A stretch of 55,180 nt of DNA from Betaproteobacteria bacterium HGW-Betaproteobacteria-6 (GCA_002842145.1 PHCF01000003.1:1-55180); one strand, 5' to 3'. Positions 15,951 to 25,894 are shown, counted from the first letter of the stretch. The notes: a model not told the origin generated them from the sequence alone. A program made the numbers and translations.

Positions 15951-16165
15951 GGGACCCGCCCTTTATCGTTGTGGTGGCAGCGCTTCAATTTTTGTTTCAT
16001 CGCCTGGAGACGGAACTGAAGGTTTTTTGAATACTTTGGTGTCTTTTGGCGCCGCTCTTCCCGCCAGCAAAACCATCCGTAAAGCACCAGAAAAGTCAGC
16101 ATCATCCCCAGGCCGAGCATGAGAAGCTGGAATTCAAGGTGGCTGTGGATCAAATGCTTAAACAT
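15947..16165 (-). CDS. small single-pass membrane protein in the czc operon
   Basis: 72 residues. One hydrophobic helix (about 12-32, FQLLMLGLGMMLTFLVLYGW) is followed by a strongly basic tail (REERRQKTPK, MKQKLKRCHHNDK). No family recognised. Four-base coupling to czcD and position after the zinc-ribbon gene indicate co-expression. It could modulate CzcD or the pump, but there is no direct evidence. Confidence 0.65.
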   Translation of the reverse strand: MFKHLIHSHLEFQLLMLGLGMMLTFLVLYGWFCWREERRQKTPKYSKNLQFRLQAMKQKLKRCHHNDKGRVP

Positions 16166-16183
16166 GAGGAGACGGCACCAAGC

Positions 16184-16489
16184 TCAGGACTGCTGCGCCT
16201 TGCCGCAATTCGGGCAAAACTTAGTGCCCGGGGCGAGGTTCGCATTGCAGTCCGCACAATTGCCGGGCACCAAGGCTGTGCCGCATTGGGCGCAGTAGCG
16301 TCCCCCAGGGTTGGTCGCGAAGCCGCACTTCGGGCATGAGGGGCCACCAGCAGCGCTATTGGTTGGCGGCGCTGAATTTGAGGGGTAACTATTCCCCCAG
16401 CCATGATGTCCGCTATTCCGTTCGCGGCCATGATGATCTCCGCCATGCGAACCGGCGACTCCTCGCAAGAGTTTTTCAAAAAATCCCAT
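16184..16489 (-). CDS. double zinc-ribbon protein with His-rich N-terminus
   Basis: 101 residues. The N-terminal third is Gly/His/Ser-rich (GSHGGDHHGRERNSGHHGWG). The C-terminal half has four CxxC knuckles making two zinc ribbons (CPKCG...CAQCG and CADCN...CPNCG). No catalytic domain. Together with flanking czcA and czcD this suggests a metal sensor, buffer or chaperone on the cytoplasmic side. Small zinc-ribbon proteins of this double type often act as adaptors. The specific function is not known. Confidence 0.75.
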   Translation of the reverse strand: MGFFEKLLRGVAGSHGGDHHGRERNSGHHGWGNSYPSNSAPPTNSAAGGPSCPKCGFATNPGGRYCAQCGTALVPGNCADCNANLAPGTKFCPNCGKAQQS

Positions 16490-16576
16490 AACAGCCTCCG
16501 TAGTTGAGTGGAAGAATGGGTGACCGACGGTTTATGCCGAATCTGGCACGAAGCCCCCGGTCACGAACGGTAAACG

Positions 16577-19500
16577 CTAGGCCTCAGATGACTCGTCTAT
16601 CGATTTCGTGAAGTCCTCTTCGTCGGCATCTTTGCCGTGAGCAAGGCGATATAGAAGCGGCAACACGAGAAGCGTCAGCGCTGTCGACGACAGGATTCCA
16701 CCAATCACCACGGTGGCCAGCGGGCGTTGGACTTCCGCACCGGTACCTGTTGCAATCGCCATGGGGACAAAACCAAGCGAGGCAACCAATGCCGTCATCA
16801 GCACAGGACGCAATCGAGTCAGCGCCCCTTCGTGAATGGCATCATCCAAAGAGCGCCCCTCTTCACGTAAATTACGGATGAAGGAAATCATCACCAAGCC
16901 GTTCAGTACCGCCACACCGGACAAGGCGATAAAACCGATGCCCGCCGAGATCGAGAGCGGAATGTCCCTTAGCCAGAGTGCGACAATGCCGCCTGTCAGC
17001 GCAAACGGAATGCCGGTAAACACCAGCAGCCCATCTTTCACGTTCCCGAACATCGCGAACAGCAGCGTGAATACCAACAGCAAGGCCACGGGCACCACAA
17101 TTTTGAGACGTTTCGAGGCAGACTCCAGTTGTTCAAAAGTTCCACCCCAGGCCGTCCAGTAGCCGCTCGGAATCTTGACCTCGGCTAGACGGCTCTGAGC
17201 CTCGCCAACAAAGGAGCCGATATCTCGTCCCCGAACATTGGCACTAACAACAACGCGACGCTTGCCGTTTTCCCGGCTAACTTGGTTCGGACCCGGTGCG
17301 AGCTCAAGACTGGCGACTTCCCCCAATGGGATGTAGGTCGTGCGTACATCCCCTCCGTTGGCAGCAGAAGCCCCCTTCGGCAAAGCAATCGGCAAACGCT
17401 TTAGCGATTCGAGATCCGAACGCAGGCTATCCGGCAAACGTACGACAATATCGAAGCGTCGGTCACCTTCAAACATGGTTCCAGCCTCTCGACCACCAAT
17501 CGCTGTCGAGATCGCATCCTGGACATCACCAATATTGAGTCCGTAGCGCGCCGTTTTCTCCCGGTCAATATTCACGGTCAGCATAGGCAAGCCCGTCGTC
17601 TGCTCGATCTTGACCTCGGAAGCGCCTGGGATTTTCTCCAATACAGCGGAAATCTTGCTGGCCGTATCGTTCATAACATCCATGTCATCACCGAATATTT
17701 TGATGGCAACATCGCTGCGTACACCGGAGATCAACTCATTGAAACGCAATTGGATCGGTTGGGAAAACTCATAGGTGTTCCCCGGCAGTTTTCCAACGGT
17801 CTTTTGGATAGCGGCCAGCAGTTCGTCCCGAGATTTCCGTGGTTCCGGCCATTCCGCTTCAGGTTTCAACATGATGTAGCCATCCGAAATATTGGGTGGC
17901 ATCGGATCTGAGGCGATTTCGGCCGTCCCGGTTCTCGCGAAAATCCTGTCGATTTCCGGATACTCCGCCTTGAGCCGCTTTTCCAACTGTTGCTGCATAG
18001 CCACTGACTGCGAAAGGCTGGTTCCAGGAATACGCAGTGCCTGAATCGCGAAGTCGCCTTCGTTCAGGCTCGGTACGAATTCGCTCCCCATGCGCGTAGC
18101 GACCAATCCTGAGAGAAGAACCATGACCGCCGTGAAGACCAGCACCACCGGTTTGTTCGCCATGACGCCAGCCAGAACTGGCTCATACCAGCGCTTGGCT
18201 GCCCGCATCAGGAAGTTTTCCTTTTCATCCACCTTTTCCCCAATGAACAGTGCAACGCCTGCGGGAATAAAGGTGACGGAGAGGATCATGGCACCTACGA
18301 GCGCGGTGACCACGGTAAAGGCCATGGGGTGGAACATTTTTCCTTCGACGCCGGTGAGCGCGAAGATCGGCAGATAGACGATCATGATGATGAGCTGACC
18401 GAATAGCAGCGCTCGGCGAGCCTCTTTCGAAGCGGTAAAGACTTCGTGGAAGCGCTCGGTCCGGGTCAACGGTCGCCCGTGATGTGCCTGGGCATGGGCC
18501 AAACGGCGAACACAGTTCTCTACAATGACGACTGCACCATCGATGATGATCCCGAAGTCAAGAGCGCCGAGGCTCATTAGGTTGGCACTAATCTGGTAGG
18601 TCACCATCCCCGAAAAGGTAAACAGCATGGAGAGCGGGATCACCATGGCGGTGATTACAGCTGCCCGCATGTTGCCGAGGAACAGGAATAGAATGACGAT
18701 GACTAGGATCGCCCCTTCCAGAAGGTTCTTCTTGACGGTATTGATCGCTTTGTCCACCAGGACGGTACGGTCATAGACTGTCACTGCCTTGATGCCTTCC
18801 GGCAGATTGCGGTTGATTTCGACCATTTTCTGGTCGACCGCCCGTGAGACGGTGCGACTGTTCTCGCCAATCAACATGAACACGGTACCCAGAACGACTT
18901 CACGCCCGTTGTCAGTGGCGGCACCTGTACGTAGCTCACGACCGATGCCAACATCGGCCACGTCGCGGATACGGATCGGCACGCCCTGGACATTGCCCAG
19001 GATGACGTTACGAATATCCTCGATGCTACGCACTTGGCCAGGAGCACGAATCAGATACTGTTCGCCGCGCTTCTCGATATAACCGGCGCCGACGTTGCTG
19101 TTGTTGCGGTCGATGGCGATTACCACGTCCTGAAGTGTCAGGCCGTAGGAAGCCAGCTTTTCCGGGCTGGGTGCTACCTGATACTCTTTGGCAAAGCCAC
19201 CAATCGAGTTGATTTCAGTCACGCCTGTCACGTTGCGCAGTTGCGGCTTGATGATCCAATCTTGTATTTCGCGCAAATCAGTCGGTGTATAGGGAGTGCC
19301 ATCCGGCTTTTTGGCGCCGTCCTCTGCTTCTACCGTCCAGAGATATATTTCACCCAGGCCAGTAGAGATGGGCCCCATTGCCGGCGCTATTCCGGCAGGG
19401 AGTTTTTCCTTGGCTTCCTGAATCCTCTGATTGACTAGTTGGCGGGCAAAATAGATGTCCGTTCCATCCTTGAAAATCACAGAAACCTGCGACAACCCGT

Positions 19501-19762
19501 AACGCGACAGGGAGCGAGTCTGCTCCAGGTGAGGCAGGCCGGCCATGACGGTCTCGACCGGAAAGGTCACTCGCTGCTCGACTTCGAGCGGCGAATAGCC
19601 CGGCGCTGCCGTATTGATCTGCACTTGAACATTCGTGATATCGGGTACGGCGTCAATCGGCAGGCGCTGGTAGTTATAGATTCCCAAGCCAGCCATGCCG
19701 AAGACGGCCAATAGAACCAGCCAGCGGTGTTCGATGGCGAGGCGGATGATGCGTTCAAACAT
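16577..19762 (-). CDS. czcA: CzcA, heavy-metal RND efflux pump
   Basis: 1061 residues, the usual length. Features: N-terminal helix and first periplasmic loop (DAVPDITNVQVQINTAAPG), the proton-relay helix IV motif DFGIIIDGAVVIVEN characteristic of the divalent-cation (HME1) subgroup, and the second half beginning with the matching helix VII (PVVLVFTAVMVLLSGL). As a trimer with CzcB and CzcC it drives periplasmic and cytosolic Zn, Co and Cd out across the outer membrane using the proton gradient. It starts 16 bp after czcB. Confidence 0.97.
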   Translation of the reverse strand: MFERIIRLAIEHRWLVLLAVFGMAGLGIYNYQRLPIDAVPDITNVQVQINTAAPGYSPLEVEQRVTFPVETVMAGLPHLEQTRSLSRYGLSQVSVIFKDGTDIYFARQLVNQRIQEAKEKLPAGIAPAMGPISTGLGEIYLWTVEAEDGAKKPDGTPYTPTDLREIQDWIIKPQLRNVTGVTEINSIGGFAKEYQVAPSPEKLASYGLTLQDVVIAIDRNNSNVGAGYIEKRGEQYLIRAPGQVRSIEDIRNVILGNVQGVPIRIRDVADVGIGRELRTGAATDNGREVVLGTVFMLIGENSRTVSRAVDQKMVEINRNLPEGIKAVTVYDRTVLVDKAINTVKKNLLEGAILVIVILFLFLGNMRAAVITAMVIPLSMLFTFSGMVTYQISANLMSLGALDFGIIIDGAVVIVENCVRRLAHAQAHHGRPLTRTERFHEVFTASKEARRALLFGQLIIMIVYLPIFALTGVEGKMFHPMAFTVVTALVGAMILSVTFIPAGVALFIGEKVDEKENFLMRAAKRWYEPVLAGVMANKPVVLVFTAVMVLLSGLVATRMGSEFVPSLNEGDFAIQALRIPGTSLSQSVAMQQQLEKRLKAEYPEIDRIFARTGTAEIASDPMPPNISDGYIMLKPEAEWPEPRKSRDELLAAIQKTVGKLPGNTYEFSQPIQLRFNELISGVRSDVAIKIFGDDMDVMNDTASKISAVLEKIPGASEVKIEQTTGLPMLTVNIDREKTARYGLNIGDVQDAISTAIGGREAGTMFEGDRRFDIVVRLPDSLRSDLESLKRLPIALPKGASAANGGDVRTTYIPLGEVASLELAPGPNQVSRENGKRRVVVSANVRGRDIGSFVGEAQSRLAEVKIPSGYWTAWGGTFEQLESASKRLKIVVPVALLLVFTLLFAMFGNVKDGLLVFTGIPFALTGGIVALWLRDIPLSISAGIGFIALSGVAVLNGLVMISFIRNLREEGRSLDDAIHEGALTRLRPVLMTALVASLGFVPMAIATGTGAEVQRPLATVVIGGILSSTALTLLVLPLLYRLAHGKDADEEDFTKSIDESSEA

Positions 19763-19778
19763 GTTGTTCTCCCTCGCC

Positions 19779-21383
19779 TCAGTGGCTGTGCTCGGCGCTA
19801 CCCTTGCCGAGTTCCGACTTCAGGACGAAGCTGCCTGACGCTGCATAAGGGGTTCCTGCTTTCATTCCACTAACCACTTCGATGAATTTGCCATCCGAAC
19901 GGCCCAAGGTCACCGGTTGTGCAACGAAGCCGTCAGGCACCTTGATGAAAACGACGCTCTTGTCACCAATCGTCTGAATGGCGTCGGTTTGAACGCTGAC
20001 TGGAACTTCGGCTTCACTGGAAACGACTTCGATATTCACGAACAATCCAGGACGCCAAGCCATCTTCGGGTTGGCCAAAGTGACCCGCGCCTTGGCCGTG
20101 CGCGTATCCTGTCCGAGCAATGCACCCACGTAGGAGATGCTGCCTTCGGCTTTCGAGTCGAAGGCAGTTGCCTTAACAACAACCTTTTCACCAACCCGGA
20201 TGACGTTCAGATCTTTGGCAGGAACGACAATCTCCGCCCATACGGAAGACAAGTCGGAAATTGTGAAAATACTGGCATCTTCCTTGACTGCCTCGCCAAG
20301 TGCGATGTGTTTTTCCACGACCATGCCGTCGAAAGGTGCGCGGATTTCATAACGATTGAGGCTGCCCGAAACCGTGGCACTGGCACCCAGCGCAATCAAC
20401 TTTTGCTGGCTGTTAGCAACGGCGATTTCGGCTTCCCTTAAAGTTTGTTGGGCTTGCAGGTAGTCTTGCTCGGCAGAGATCTTTTCTTCCCAGAGCTTCT
20501 TCTCACGCTCATAGGTCGATTTGGCGAGCGAAAAACGCTTCTGCGCTGCTAGAAGTTCACTGCGTTGCTCCGAAAGGCCAGTGCTGGCGATCACAGCCAG
20601 AACCTGACCGCGCTTGACTGTTTGCCCCAGATTGGCAGGAACACTCTCGACGACTCCGGCAAGACGGGGTACAACATGCGCGGTACGGTCCTCGTTAAAC
20701 CGGATTTCGCCGGGAAGCTGAGCCGCTGTTTTGATTTTGGCGGGAGTGGCCTTCTGGATACCGATGGCAGCAGCTTTAATTTGCTCGTCCGTTAGCTCGA
20801 TTTTTCCTTCTTCCCGGGTATCGATGAACAGGAATGGGGTATTTCCCATTAGCACCGATATGGAGGCTTCGAACACATGCGGCTCTGCAATTTGGCTGGT
20901 ACTTTTCAGGTAGTCTTTCTCGGCTGAAAAGAGGACTTCCTGCTTCTCCCCGCCCGGTCGCGTCAGTGCTACCGAAACTTTTGCCACAGTTGGTGCAAGT
21001 GGCTTTCCTTGCTGGAACAACCAGACACGGAAGCCAGGCTCGCCACCATCTTCGGACAACAGCAATTCCAGACCAAAACCATCCTCGGAAAATAATTTGC
21101 CACCATGCGGCCCCGACTTTGGTTCAGCCTCATGGTGCTCTGTATCTCCGTGTTCTTTGGCATGGTCGTGTCCATCGACCGCTTTACTGCCATGATGCTC
21201 GGCATCGGCATGGCCCTTGGCTTCGGCGTGGCTGGCGTGTTCAGGCTGTTCTCCAGCGGGCTGGGAGGTATTGCCACCCAGTATCCAGGTGCCCGCGACA
21301 ACTCCGGTCGCCAAGATCACGGCAATGGCGATCCCTTGCTTTTTGGTGAGGTTAAAGGTGTTCTTGTTGAAATTCATTTTCAC
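19779..21383 (-). CDS. czcB: CzcB, periplasmic adaptor of the CzcCBA pump
   Basis: 534 residues. One N-terminal membrane helix (about 16-35) leads into a long His/Glu-rich metal-binding stretch (residues about 45-95), then the adaptor domains: lipoyl halves (GVVESVPANLGQTVKRGQVLAVI and IRAPFDGMVVEKHIALGEAV), a coiled-coil hairpin between them and a beta-barrel. The C-terminus ends in another HS-H tail. Two starts are possible; the GTG at 21383 lies six bases after AGGAG, while the ATG two codons later is too far. It links CzcA to the CzcC channel. Confidence 0.95.
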   Translation of the reverse strand: MKMNFNKNTFNLTKKQGIAIAVILATGVVAGTWILGGNTSQPAGEQPEHASHAEAKGHADAEHHGSKAVDGHDHAKEHGDTEHHEAEPKSGPHGGKLFSEDGFGLELLLSEDGGEPGFRVWLFQQGKPLAPTVAKVSVALTRPGGEKQEVLFSAEKDYLKSTSQIAEPHVFEASISVLMGNTPFLFIDTREEGKIELTDEQIKAAAIGIQKATPAKIKTAAQLPGEIRFNEDRTAHVVPRLAGVVESVPANLGQTVKRGQVLAVIASTGLSEQRSELLAAQKRFSLAKSTYEREKKLWEEKISAEQDYLQAQQTLREAEIAVANSQQKLIALGASATVSGSLNRYEIRAPFDGMVVEKHIALGEAVKEDASIFTISDLSSVWAEIVVPAKDLNVIRVGEKVVVKATAFDSKAEGSISYVGALLGQDTRTAKARVTLANPKMAWRPGLFVNIEVVSSEAEVPVSVQTDAIQTIGDKSVVFIKVPDGFVAQPVTLGRSDGKFIEVVSGMKAGTPYAASGSFVLKSELGKGSAEHSH

Positions 21384-21392
21384 GACGTGCTC

Positions 21393-22715
21393 CTACGGAC
21401 GGCTGGGTACGACAGATGGCATTGAATCGATGGAGCCCAGGAAGCGCTCCAGTTCGGCAGCGGTCCGATGAGCATCGGACAAACTTCTCAGGTATTGGGC
21501 TCTCGCCTGAAAGAAGGTGCGTTGGGCATCCAATACTTCCAGAAAACTGAATTTCCCCAGCTCAAATCCTTTGCTGGCGGCCTCATAGGCGCTACGGGCG
21601 CCCGGCATGATTTCGCTTTGCAAGGCTTGTGCTTCAACAACCAGGGCTTTTAGACGTTCCTCGTTTTGTGTTACCTCCGTACCCAAACGAACCTCGGTAA
21701 CACTGAACTCGTCCCGTGCCTTGTCGGCTCGACGCTGCGCCTCAAGCACATTGCCCTGATTACGGTCGAAGATTGGGAAGGGAATTGAGACACCCACAAT
21801 GGTTTGGTTGCGCCCAAGCTCTTCAACCTTTTTGGATCCCAGGCTGACGGTAACGTCGGGAATTCGGCGAGAGCGCTCCAAGTCCGCGAGAGCAGAAACA
21901 CGATCGACTTCATGGCGTGCTCTAAGAAGTGCCGGAGATGCATTCAAGCGGCGGGTAATTTCTTCGGTGGAGCGGATCGGCGGCAACAAATCGGTACGCC
22001 CTTCGGCCTGTTCGAACCGTGGTGTCGAACTTCCCCAACTTGCGGCCAAACGCTTGCGGGCCGACACCAGTTCGCGTTGTGCCTGATTCAACTCCACTCG
22101 TGCCGAGGCTTCCGCGACACGGGCTTTTGTTTCCTCAACCGGCGAGATTTTGCCGGCAGTCACACGTCGTGAAGCCGCCTGGGTAGCGCGTTGGGCCAGG
22201 CCGAGCAAGTCCTCGGCCTGTTGAATACGCTCCTGAGCAACCAGAACATCGAAGAAGGCCCCGATCACGGTTGCGCGTATGTCAAGGCGTTTGGCTGCCA
22301 GATCGGCTGCTGCTACATCACGGCGCCGCTCGGCAGATGCAATTCGAGCCGAGCGCTTGCCACCAAGCTCGATCCGTTGGCTCAGCTGGATAGTTGTGGT
22401 CCGCGTGGCCTTATTCTGCGTATCTTCAACGGAAGTCGAAATTTCCGGATTAGGCAGAACCCCCGCCTGGATCACAGCCCCTTCGACCGCACGCAATTCG
22501 TTCGCGGCTGCTGATAATTCCGGGTTGAACGTTAGCGCGAGATCAATGGCCGCCGATAAGGTCAAGGAACCAGATGGTTCCTTGGCGAGCGCAGGTGCAA
22601 ACGTCGCAACAGACAGCGCGTCCTGCATCTGCGCCGATAGGTTTGTGCTGGCAAGCACTGAGAGTCCGAACAAGGTTCGGAGTAGCAACGTGACAGCAAA
22701 ATTTCTTGGGTACAT
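21393..22715 (-). CDS. czcC: CzcC, outer-membrane channel of the CzcCBA pump
   Basis: 440 residues with signal peptide (NFAVTLLLRTLFGLSVLASTNLSAQ region) and the two repeated TolC-family (OEP) helical segments, seen in LTLSAAIDLALTFNPELSAAANELRAVEG split and again in EITRRLNASPALLRARHEVDRV. GGAG stands before the ATG. The gene ends 9 bp before czcB, so C-B-A are one transcript. It provides the trimeric tunnel through the outer membrane. Confidence 0.95.
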   Translation of the reverse strand: MYPRNFAVTLLLRTLFGLSVLASTNLSAQMQDALSVATFAPALAKEPSGSLTLSAAIDLALTFNPELSAAANELRAVEGAVIQAGVLPNPEISTSVEDTQNKATRTTTIQLSQRIELGGKRSARIASAERRRDVAAADLAAKRLDIRATVIGAFFDVLVAQERIQQAEDLLGLAQRATQAASRRVTAGKISPVEETKARVAEASARVELNQAQRELVSARKRLAASWGSSTPRFEQAEGRTDLLPPIRSTEEITRRLNASPALLRARHEVDRVSALADLERSRRIPDVTVSLGSKKVEELGRNQTIVGVSIPFPIFDRNQGNVLEAQRRADKARDEFSVTEVRLGTEVTQNEERLKALVVEAQALQSEIMPGARSAYEAASKGFELGKFSFLEVLDAQRTFFQARAQYLRSLSDAHRTAAELERFLGSIDSMPSVVPSRP

Positions 22716-22838
22716 CCGATTCTCCAGTGATGAAATACACGTTGGGGAATCGGCGGGGCGCCATCTGACTGACAGAGTGGCACAGCACGCGGCTTAGGCC
22801 GCAGCAATTAGATTTGGGAAATGCCCAAGCCCCGCCGA

Positions 22839-23183
22839 TTAGGCGGAGATGGACCAGTTAGGACGCTCAGGCTGTTCGTCTGGTGGGGAAGCCCAAAGCT
22901 GGACTGTCCGAAAATGATCAGCAACAGCCCCAACCTTGGGCAGCAAACTGCTGAACGAGGTCAATGCTGCAACACAGCCTGCATGGCAGACTGCGCAATC
23001 ATTGTCCACATCAGAGACCGAGCCTTTCGCAAGCTTCTCGCCATCCTCGGCTTGATGCTTATGGTCGTGATGACCAAAGTGCTTCGTCGATCCCGTTTCG
23101 TGCTGGCAATAGGTCGCTGCCACCGCCCAGGAAATCTGGAGCGGCAAAACAATCAACAGGAAAATAGATAGCCAGCGACGCAT
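22839..23183 (-). CDS. czcI: CzcI-like periplasmic protein, first gene of the czc operon
   Basis: 114 residues. An N-terminal signal helix (LSIFLLIVLPLQISWAVA) is followed by a His cluster (HFGHHDHKHQ) and paired cysteines (CAVCHAGCVA), as in CzcI proteins that precede czcC in Cupriavidus-like clusters and influence czc regulation. It is 123 bp upstream of czcC on the same strand. A run of nine G residues (23230-23238) lies about 47 bp upstream of the start, in the presumed promoter. Confidence 0.82.
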   Translation of the reverse strand: MRRWLSIFLLIVLPLQISWAVAATYCQHETGSTKHFGHHDHKHQAEDGEKLAKGSVSDVDNDCAVCHAGCVAALTSFSSLLPKVGAVADHFRTVQLWASPPDEQPERPNWSISA

Positions 23184-23322
23184 GGGATGAATGGTAACAG
23201 AACAAAATATGTTTAAGCAGCAAGTCTGCGGGGGGGGGTAACGTATGGAAAGGCGAGTTGCTGATGACCAGGGTTTTCCTGGTCATCGTCCGGTGGGCAA
23301 CATATCCGTCCTCGGGGCAGAA

Positions 23323-23700
23323 TTAACCGCCCTGGTACAACGCCTCGCGTTGCTTCTTTTCTTCCGGCGTCATTTGCACGGATGGCGCAGGTGTGTTGTG
23401 CTGGAGTTTGTCGACGTGTTGCCATTTCCCATCGCGATAGGCATATTCGTGTGGAATCAGCACCCAGCCTTGATCACCGCCAACATAACGATACTGGCCG
23501 TCCGCACTTACTGGATTGCGTTTGAAGTCATCGAGTTCCTGTTGCACTTGCTGGGCGGATTTGCTGCCCGAACCGTGCGCCGGGTAGAATTTTGTCGCGC
23601 CCTCCGGCGTGCTGTGCATGACCGAGTCGGCCAACACCTGACCTGACAGGAGCAAACCGGCACAAAGAACGGGGATGGAAAGGGTTTGTTTGACGTTCAT
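23323..23700 (-). CDS. hypothetical periplasmic protein of the czc locus
   Basis: 125 residues. A signal peptide (LSIPVLCAGLLLSGQVLA) is followed by a small soluble domain with QYRYVGGDQGWVLIPHEYAYRDGKWQH and a charged tail. No known motif for metal binding beyond scattered His. It is divergent from czcR across 144 bp and upstream of the czcI operon, so it is likely induced by the same two-component system. Secreted proteins in this position occur in several czc/cop loci without known function. Confidence 0.72.
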   Translation of the reverse strand: MNVKQTLSIPVLCAGLLLSGQVLADSVMHSTPEGATKFYPAHGSGSKSAQQVQQELDDFKRNPVSADGQYRYVGGDQGWVLIPHEYAYRDGKWQHVDKLQHNTPAPSVQMTPEEKKQREALYQGG

Positions 23701-23844
23701 GATGGAACTCCTTCATTGATGTTTCGTTCATCGGTTTTGATGGATGCCGAACAACTGAACGGCATGGGTGAACTATAAAAAACCAGCACTGACAGAACGC
23801 CAACAGGAAGTTTACAAAATTGACATCTTTTGATTCGGGACGAA

Positions 23845-24528
23845 ATGAAACTATTGGTTGTCGAAGATGAGCAAAAGCTTGCCCATTACCTGCAAAAGGG
23901 ATTGGGTACTGCAGGCTTTGTCGTTGACCTTGCCCATGACGGTGTAACCGGGCTCCACATGAGTCTGGAGTTCGATTACGCGGCAATCATCCTCGACTCC
24001 ATGCTGCCAGGCATGGATGGACTTGCCTTGCTGGCTGCCCTGCGTACCAAAAAACATACTCCGGTCTTGATGCTGACCGCGCTGGGTAAAGTGGAAGACC
24101 GGGTCAACGGTTTGCAGACCGGCGCCGACGACTATCTGGTCAAGCCGTTTGCTTTTTCGGAGCTGATCGCTCGAATCCAGGGACTGCTGCGCCGCTCGGC
24201 ACAGCATCAACCGGAAAGCACGTTGAACCGCCTGACATTGCACGATCTTGAAATGGATCTGGCTCGCCGTAAGGTCTCCAGGAACGGTCAGCGTATCGAC
24301 CTGAGTGCCAAGGAGTTCCTGCTGCTCTCCCTGTTTCTAAGGAAACAAGGCGAGGTGCTATCGCGTACCGAAATTGCCGAGCAGGTTTGGGATATGAATT
24401 TCGACAGCAACACCAATGTAGTCGAAGTGTCGATCAAGCGACTTCGAGCCAAGATGGATACGCCATTTGAGACACCGTTGCTGCATACCGTACGAGGCAT
24501 GGGTTATGTCCTCGAAATGCGCGAATGA
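23845..24528 (+). CDS. czcR: CzcR-type OmpR-family response regulator
   Basis: 227 residues. The receiver domain has the acidic pair in VVEDEQKL, the phospho-acceptor aspartate in ILDSMLPGMDG, and the LVKPF lysine. The C-terminal winged helix (about 130-225) includes SAKEFLLLSLFLRKQGEVLSR split and TNVVEVSIKRLRAK. The ATG chosen starts the canonical MKLLVVEDE. Its stop overlaps the sensor-kinase start (ATGA), and the divergent 125-residue gene shares its promoter region. It should activate czcICBA on metal stress. Confidence 0.9.
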   Translation: MKLLVVEDEQKLAHYLQKGLGTAGFVVDLAHDGVTGLHMSLEFDYAAIILDSMLPGMDGLALLAALRTKKHTPVLMLTALGKVEDRVNGLQTGADDYLVKPFAFSELIARIQGLLRRSAQHQPESTLNRLTLHDLEMDLARRKVSRNGQRIDLSAKEFLLLSLFLRKQGEVLSRTEIAEQVWDMNFDSNTNVVEVSIKRLRAKMDTPFETPLLHTVRGMGYVLEMRE

Positions 24529-25856
24529 AACTCGGCAAACAGATCAATCCGACGCTGAGCGGTCGCCTTATACGCTGGCTCGCCTCATTAAGCTTGGGTG
24601 TTCTTGGATGTTTGTGTCTCGGCGTGTTTTTCTCGGTCAAAGTCAATCTTGAAACACAACAGGATCTGCGCCTTGAAAAGCTCAGTACAGCAATTCAGCG
24701 CCTGTTTGAAGAAACGCCGGCACACCTACAACCGGGAACACTAGAACATGACCTAGAAGATCTTTTGAAGATCAATCGGGACTTGCATCTCAAGTTACTT
24801 GATAGATTGGGTGAGGCTCGTTTCATTTCTACGCCGAGTGCATGGCCGTTAAAAGCGCGCTTTCACTCGCTTGCACTCCCCGACGAAGCTCCGAGAACAA
24901 ATTTTGCCGTTGCCGAATTGGCGCTCGATACTGCGCCGGACCAGGCAATTCTGGATCGCCTCGCAGACATCCTCTGGGGGGCTGCATTGATCGGCAGTGC
25001 TGCGATCACCATGGGCGGTTACCTGATCGTGTATTTTGGGCTGGCCCCCATTCGGACACTGGCTGAGCAAACGCGCAGTCTCGCCATACTTTCCCTCGAC
25101 AAACGGTTAGAAACTGAGGGGATTCCCGCCGAGCTACAAATTCTTGTCGATCAGTTCAACGATTTGCTAAACCGACTGGAAAAGTCCTACCAGCAGCTCG
25201 AAGGGTTCAATGCCAACGTGGCGCACGAATTGAGAACGCCGTTGGCGAATATCATCGCCAGCAGTGAATTGGCCTTGCGTAGCAACGACAAGGATGAAAA
25301 TCTGCGTGATTGCATCGGTTCGAATCTCGAAGAAATGCACAGGCTCTCGGGCATCGTGAATGACATGCTGTTCCTGTCGCAAGCCGACCGAGGTGCCAAA
25401 GCCCGGCGGATGCCCGTTCAAAGCCTTGCCAAACTCTGCGCTGAAGTGGCTGACTACTACGAAGCAGTGCTGATTGAATCCGACCTTCAATGGTCGATTG
25501 AGGGTGATGCTTCTGGCTTATTCGACGCTGCATTGCTACGGCGCGTACTGTCCAATCTACTGAATAATGCAGCCCGGTATGCTGATCACGGGAGTGCAAT
25601 CTTGATCCGGATAGCGCTGGAAGCGGATGGCCAACTCAAGCTCTCGGTGACCAACCGAGGCAAACCGATTCCTGCTGCATGCCTGCCCCATATCTTCAAT
25701 CGCTTTTTTCGCGCAGACACGTCACGTAGCCACGGCCACCAAAATCATGGACTTGGCCTGGCCATCGTTAGCGCGATTGCGCGGATGCATGACGGGGCGG
25801 CATTCGCAATATCCGCCGATGGCGAGACCGAAATAGGCGTACGACTGGCCTGCTGA
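24525..25856 (+). CDS. czcS: CzcS-type heavy-metal sensor histidine kinase
   Basis: 443 residues. Membrane helix 1 (about 16-38), a periplasmic domain of about 110 residues, membrane helix 2 (about 150-175, GAALIGSAAITMGGYLIVYFG split), HAMP, an HisKA box NVAHELRTPLANI, and an ATPase domain with NLLNNAARYA and the lid region HGLGLAIV. It would sense periplasmic Zn/Cd/Co and phosphorylate CzcR. Assignment to Czc rather than Cop is from the neighbouring pump. Confidence 0.88.
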   Translation: MKLGKQINPTLSGRLIRWLASLSLGVLGCLCLGVFFSVKVNLETQQDLRLEKLSTAIQRLFEETPAHLQPGTLEHDLEDLLKINRDLHLKLLDRLGEARFISTPSAWPLKARFHSLALPDEAPRTNFAVAELALDTAPDQAILDRLADILWGAALIGSAAITMGGYLIVYFGLAPIRTLAEQTRSLAILSLDKRLETEGIPAELQILVDQFNDLLNRLEKSYQQLEGFNANVAHELRTPLANIIASSELALRSNDKDENLRDCIGSNLEEMHRLSGIVNDMLFLSQADRGAKARRMPVQSLAKLCAEVADYYEAVLIESDLQWSIEGDASGLFDAALLRRVLSNLLNNAARYADHGSAILIRIALEADGQLKLSVTNRGKPIPAACLPHIFNRFFRADTSRSHGHQNHGLGLAIVSAIARMHDGAAFAISADGETEIGVRLAC

Positions 25857-25894
25857 CGGCCTCGCTGCTTTCGTCGATGCAGGCCAACGGGTCT

